DNA from: Brachycybe producta
Lineage: Eukaryota; Arthropoda; Diplopoda; Playtdesmida; Andrognathidae
Length of the DNA stretch: 64,000 bases
Direction: 5' to 3'
NCBI GenBank assembly: GCA_036925085.1
Contig: JAUPFP010000005.1
Location: 6,099,855 to 6,163,854, forward strand
Of this stretch, positions 59,645 to 64,000 are shown in pieces. Every line of letters starts with the position of its first letter. Positions within the stretch are counted from its first letter, which is position 1. The notes under the pieces are model-generated. The model was not told the origin of the DNA. It saw only the letters and a list, made by a program, of their open reading frames with translations, and searched no databases. Made by a program: the position numbers and the translations under genes.

Positions 59645-59726
59645 CTACACTCTGTCAAAGGGGGTATGGGACATATTAGGCAATTCATTGGGGGTCTGTA
59701 ATCATAAAAAGGTTAAGAAACCCTGC
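59645..59726. mobile_element. hAT-like right terminus
   Basis: TTGGGGGTCTGTAATCATAAAAAGGTTAAGAAACCCTGC (written as one motif at about 59688-59726) is close in style to right ends of non-autonomous hAT elements (GGGGTC-..-AAAAGGTT-AGAA-C-CTG). A left partner was not found, though 59455-59600 is GC-richer and may be its interior. Confidence 0.4.
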
Positions 59727-60116
59727 ACCTGGAGGTCTCCTGGGACTGGGAGCATCTGGAAACTTTGTTGTCCTTAAAGGCCTAGAGCCTCTCAAAACTA
59801 CAAAATCATATCAGTACTCGGTATATAAAAACTGGGAAGCCCTCGAGAACTGCTCAAAATTTTGGGTGGCCCTCGACAGCCTCTTGTAACTGTGAAATGT
59901 GAAATTTGCGTTAACTAAAATTTTACAGCTATTTTAATTTTAAATGTGTTTACATGTTTGTTGGTATATTAAAAAAAACTGTTGATAAAACTTGGGGGGG
60001 GGGGGGGGGCGAAGTAACAACGCTGAATATTGTTGATCTAGGATTTTGTCGACAGTATGATGGGACCAAGTTCTATTTTTTTGTAAACAAAAGTTGCTGC
60101 TACTAAGGTCCCATAG
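59727..60116 (+). mobile_element. minisatellite-bearing dispersed element, copy C
   Basis: The array (59730-59905) has units such as GAGCCTCTCAAAACTAC, CCCTCGAGAACTGCTCAAAATT and GGTGGCCCTCGACAGCCTC then TTGTAACTGTGAAA. It is followed by TTAACTAAAATTTTACAGCT, TTTTAATTTTAAATGTGTTTAC and ATGTTTGTTGGTATATT as in copy B, a G16 run, then GATCTAGGATTTTGTCGACAGTA, as in copy A. ATGGGACC and GGTCCCAT (about 60060 and 60107) form a terminal stem. Confidence 0.65.
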
Positions 60117-60414
60117 CAAGACATCCATCTTTCAATGCTGGATGGGGAGTCTTCCTAACATTGATGTTATTGAGTCATGCATAAAGAATGTCTTTGGTCA
60201 AGATTACCAGTATGCTAATTATTAATGAGTTTCATCCTATGATAAAGTATGAATAATCCAAAACGTCTTGAAGATGGGCCTTAGTGCCATTATTGCAAAT
60301 TCACTACTCGGTTTAGCATTTATTTTTTTTAGCTTTTGTAAATTATGTTTAACATTCATTTAGTGTTAAATTCAGTCCCAATTACACGTAAAATATCCTT
60401 AAAAAACGAATGAA

Positions 60415-60791
60415 ATTTCAATTCAATTCAATTCAATTAGATACACCTGCAATCAGCTTGAAAGCCATGTGGCAGGGGGGATTGCTCCCAATCATGAGTG
60501 ATTGTCATTATTTAAAAATAAGACATCATCATGAAATTGAAATCGTCCTAACAAAGAACTATTCACAGGAAGAGAATTCCATAGTCTAACAACATTAGGA
60601 ATAAAAGACCAAAAATATGCATCAGTCCTAGCCATTAATTCTTTGAAAGTCTTTGAATGCCCAAATCTACCTTTACGAGGATTTCTAGTTAGTAAACCAT
60701 TAAGCAGAGTAATGTTATCATCAGACAGCAAACGTCCCAGAAGAGCGAGGCTTTGCTCATTTCTTCGGACTGCTATTGTAATGTTTCCCAT
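60415..60791 (-). pseudogene. 5'-truncated LINE (non-LTR retrotransposon) 3' end
   Basis: A 99-codon minus-strand frame (60492-60791) contains TDAYFWSFIPNVVRLWNSLP, the FxP-x-x-x-R-x-W-N-x-LP signature near the C-terminus of reverse-transcriptase proteins of non-LTR elements. The catalytic reverse-transcriptase and endonuclease domains are missing. A 3'UTR of only about 50 bases (CCACATGGC, GCAGGTGTATCT) leads into a run of AATTG units (60418-60438), the simple-repeat tail typical of CR1/L2-type LINEs. The frame is open to its stop, so the insertion is not very old. The ATG is just an internal Met. Confidence 0.75.
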
Positions 60792-62046
60792 TCTAGCTCT
60801 TGAAGCATAGATGATACGCTGTCAGTATATGCATACCGTCCCTTTACAAATTTTAAACAATATATTCATTCATTTTTCTGTAGGAATACACAAAAAACCC
60901 TATTTTGAGAGAGGTGGCAATAAAATTATTTCATTTCCCTTCTTTACATTTCAATTAAAAAATTTAAACAACAACAAGAAGAAAGAAAGAGAAAAAAAAA
61001 CAAGTACATTTATTTTATGATCGAAAATCTTTATCTTACTTTGTCCAATATCCTATCATTAATAAAAAAAACAAGATACCTTTATTGCTCTTTCTTTCAT
61101 TACAAACTATAATACAAAGTAACTGGTGACGTCAAATAAAATAAAACTCTCTAAATGAACCATTAACTAAATTTAAATTGTCTTTCCAGTCTCATGACCA
61201 GAAGCCAAAAAAAATTGTAGCATTCCAGATGGTCAGATCAGATTGTTGGCCGACTGAGTGAGTCAAAAAGTAACCAGAGTGACAATACAAACTGACTCCC
61301 TTCACTTTAAGGTCCAAATTCAAGAAAGTAATCGAGCACTTGAAAACTCTGAACAGGGTTCACACATAGAAAGAAAAAAAGCACCCCGCCGTTCAAAGGA
61401 TTCACATTAAAATCGGGGGTTTTCTTTGTTGGAAACATGGCACAAGAGGGTTAAAGTTTAAGATCAACTACTTAAGTTTCCTTCTTCTTGAATTTGGATC
61501 TAAGAAATTCTCAAGAAAGTGAGTTGCCATTGGCCAATATCATCATCATCATTGCAAACAAAAATTTTTGAAGATAAAATTCCTTTCTACACGAAACTTA
61601 AATAATGAAAAAAAATCTTTGTCTTTACTATGTTTTCGCGTGTCAAGATAATAAAAACGAAATCCTAAGAATTAAAGCCATTCATTAATTAAAAAAAAAC
61701 TTGTTCTTATAAGTTTTAATGGTCAAGACCTTGGCTACTTTGTTACTAGTTAAAGTAAAAAAAAAGTCCGTCTTTTGAAATTTTTTTTAACGGTTCACGG
61801 TCATTTCTCCTTCTTATTCTTCTTCTATACATTTTTATCCATCAGTCGGATCAACAGACCCTAAAAACCCCCACCATAAACTAAAAGCCATTGTCGTCTC
61901 TAATTAGCCTGTCTACAAAAATAATATTGGACATTGTAACCAATCATAGAATGAAATGAGATTTGAAAGCACCGCCTATAATAAAGTGATACTAATCTTT
62001 TTCTTTCCGGCTGTTTTTATATCCTTTCAGATTATTTCTTCAATCA

Positions 62047-63141
62047 GGCCATGTTTCCACTTGACAAAAATTAGTAAACTATGAAAATTTAAAAATTGCA
62101 GAAAAATGGCAGTTTTACGATGGTGAAATTAACTTAGTTGGACAAATATAATGTGTCACTATTAGGAGAATAGCAATTCGATATAAGACTTCCGATAGAG
62201 ATGGTAAAAAAAATCGCTGAAGAATCAAATCAAATCAAATGATTCAATTGCGATTCCGATTTAAAATCGGAAACAAAACTATCCGATTCGATTTTTAATT
62301 ACTTTATTGTTTTTTTTAAAAATTAAATTAATGTTTTTTTTTTTCTATTTTGTATTGATTTCTAGCTTAATAGATTACTTACATTCATAGTCATGCCAGT
62401 ACATTCTATTACTCTGCGATTTTTCCATCCGATTGCATTTGTAAGAAAGGCCGGACGACATGGGGTTTTAGAGAAAGTTATCAGAACTTTTATGAGTTAC
62501 GTCATGTTGACGTTGAGAAACTTTCGAAAAAAATTGTTACAGAATGTGCTGCAAATGTTTTTTTCCTTTTGTAAGCAACTTCAACAGTCAAATTTAGTCG
62601 GAAACGATTGTTTTGCAGAGAAAAAATCAAATCAAGAATCGCGTAAGGGTTTAAATCGATTCATACAACTAATCGGAAGCCTTAAAATAAATTCAATTTA
62701 TACAATTATTCAAAACTTAAAAAAAAACAATTCGCTGATTAATTGAATCGGAATCAGACATCTCTGTATTGAGCACAAATGTGACACCCACTTATTTCCT
62801 ATAATGCTTTACTTTATTGTGTTACATGAATTGCAGTGAGAAAACAGATCAAATTAACATTTCTCATCAATAATTTACATTCAAATAGTGTTATTTTGAA
62901 ATAAAGCTATAGTTAAATCTAACCACCATCTTACTAAAATCCATTAAATTAACCTGAAATTAAAATAGAAACTCAGAAAAAAACAACTCACTCCCACTGT
63001 CTCACAAGTTGAAAACAAACTCAACTAGTTAACAAGATAAAATTATTAGAATTTATTTTAAATTTATGTGAGCGATTGTTTGTGCGTTTTCCAGTTTGAA
63101 ACGCATTTTCACTCCTATTTTCGTCAAGTGGAAACATGGCC
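62047..63141. mobile_element. inverted-repeat DNA element, 1.1 kb, GGCCATGTTTCCACTTGAC ends
   Basis: The 19-bp ends (62047-62065 and 63123-63141) are perfect inverted repeats. There is no transposase frame. About half of the interior is the hAT-like insertion at 62196-62768, leaving an original element of about 520 bp. Confidence 0.8.
62196..62768. mobile_element. hAT-like non-autonomous element, AGAGATG ends (nested)
   Basis: The left end TAGAGATGG, then ATCGCTGAAGAATCAAATCA and TTCAATTGCGATTCCGAT, pairs with the reverse complement of the right end, TACAGAGATGTCTGATTCCG with ATTCAATTAATCAGCGAATT. AGAGATG-TC-GATTCCGAT ends are typical of a widespread hAT group. No 8-bp target duplication is conserved. 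The 117-codon frame inside (62393-62746) has no recognisable transposase motif. Confidence 0.6.
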
Positions 63142-64000
63142 AAACTAACTAACCGTTCGAATGAACAGAATTTTTCAGTTTTTTTTTTATAAATAAAGAT
63201 TATGAAATTTGAGTTCAATCATTTGAAACTTCCAAAAAATTTTCATTTTTCTAAGAAAATATAAGTTTGACGTTAAATTTACAGCAAAAAACGCTTCAAG
63301 ATTTTTTTTCAGGTAAAAAAGTTTAACCTTTGATTAAAAATTGTTCAAGTTTATCAAAAGAAATAAAAGTTAAAAAAATTATATTTTCTTTTATAAAACA
63401 TAGATTTTTTGTGTGCTAAATATAAAATAACGTGAATAGGTGTTCAATTTAGCAATAAATTTAAAGAAGGAAACTTTAAAACTAGAAATTTTTTCCACTC
63501 TGCAATTTTCAGCTTGAAACATTAAATTTAGCACTTATTTTTTTAGCTTACCTCGAACTTGTACTAACTTCAAGACTTATGTTAGTACAAGTTCCTTTCG
63601 TTTATCAATTCCTATTTTAGTTTTTATTCTACTTTGTTAAAAAAAAAGGTGCCAAAGGGGTGCCAAAATTCACTTAAAGGTGAATTTTTTCACCCACTGG
63701 GCGTATTATGGCTCCTGTCAAAGAATAAATTTGCATTTTTCAAAAAAATTGGCAAACAACTACTTAGGATAATATTAAACACATTATAAAGTGTAATTTT
63801 AAGTTTAAAATAATAAATTATGTGCAATTTCTACGTGTTTTACAAAATAAAACATTAAAAGGCAGCCTTCATAAAGGGTAAAAGGGGTCCCACCAAGAAT
63901 TCTTAACGGATGGATATTTCGTTCAATTAAAGTTACATTTCTTATTTTTAATTAAACTTAAAAGATTTTATTAAAAATACGCTTATTTGTAGGTTATGCA
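63142..64000. other. non-coding; no gene seen
   Basis: AT-rich. GTACTAACTTCAAGACTTATGTTAGTAC (about 63559-63586) is a short hairpin, and GGTGCCAAAGG and GGGGTGCCAAAATTC are near repeats at 63648-63672. Confidence 0.45.

Noticed and set aside
62393-62746. 117-codon frame inside the hAT-like element, considered as a transposase remnant
   Set aside because: No catalytic-type or dimerisation motif of hAT transposases is visible. The frame is probably fortuitous.

Overview
The window looks like animal nuclear DNA, most likely from an invertebrate. It is AT-rich and full of homopolymer runs and (AG)n/(CT)n microsatellites. Long open frames are absent, apart from low-complexity or transposon-derived ones. 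There are many short inverted-repeat (MITE-like) elements and one LINE 3' end. No rRNA, convincing tRNA, CRISPR, operon or bacterial signal was seen. The species cannot be fixed from the sequence.

Only one host protein-coding segment can be supported. It is a first coding exon on the minus strand (23769-23862) encoding a 31-residue signal peptide that runs straight into a consensus splice donor, with a phase-1 intron. A TATA-less promoter candidate with a palindromic cAMP-response-element-like site lies to its right (to about 24095). The gene would run leftward, so 1-23768 is probably its first intron, at least 23.7 kb if no exon was missed. The sequence right of about 24.1 kb would then be upstream intergenic DNA. 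The mature protein is outside the window or in small exons I could not recognise, so its function is unknown.

The rest is repeat-rich non-coding DNA. Region by region: (a) 1-12.7 kb has minisatellites (1.3 kb; 2.6-3.0 kb inside inverted-repeat ends), MITEs (4.2 kb, 9.2 kb, 12.5 kb) and a nested pair of elements at 10.6-11.3 kb. (b) 14-23.3 kb has several fold-back elements, a G/T-rich CpG-bearing array at 20.5 kb, twin fold-back elements at 21.2-21.6 kb and a roughly 40-bp degenerate array at 23 kb. (c) 25-32 kb has a minisatellite-bearing dispersed element, a three-copy 194-bp tandem repeat at 29.4-30.0 kb and a dense nest of DNA transposons at 30.2-32.0 kb. (d) 35-38 kb has two more copies of the 30.2-kb MITE family and a second copy of the 10.8-kb repeat. 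(e) 41-48 kb has a second minisatellite-bearing element, a third member of the 21-kb fold-back family and a dense inverted motif cluster. (f) 54-63 kb has a second AAAGGCCTT-type MITE, a TTCAGTTTAG array, a third minisatellite-bearing element, the LINE tail at 60.4-60.8 kb and a hAT-like element inside a 1.1-kb inverted-repeat element.

The most useful results are the repeat families that occur two or more times within the window, because internal comparison defines their ends, and the nesting order of several insertions. I found no evidence of a multi-gene functional system. The best candidates for undescribed biology are the minisatellite-carrying dispersed family (25.9, 41.5 and 59.8 kb), the CTGCAAAATG fold-back family (21.3, 21.5 and 44.5 kb) and the unidentified secreted-protein gene.
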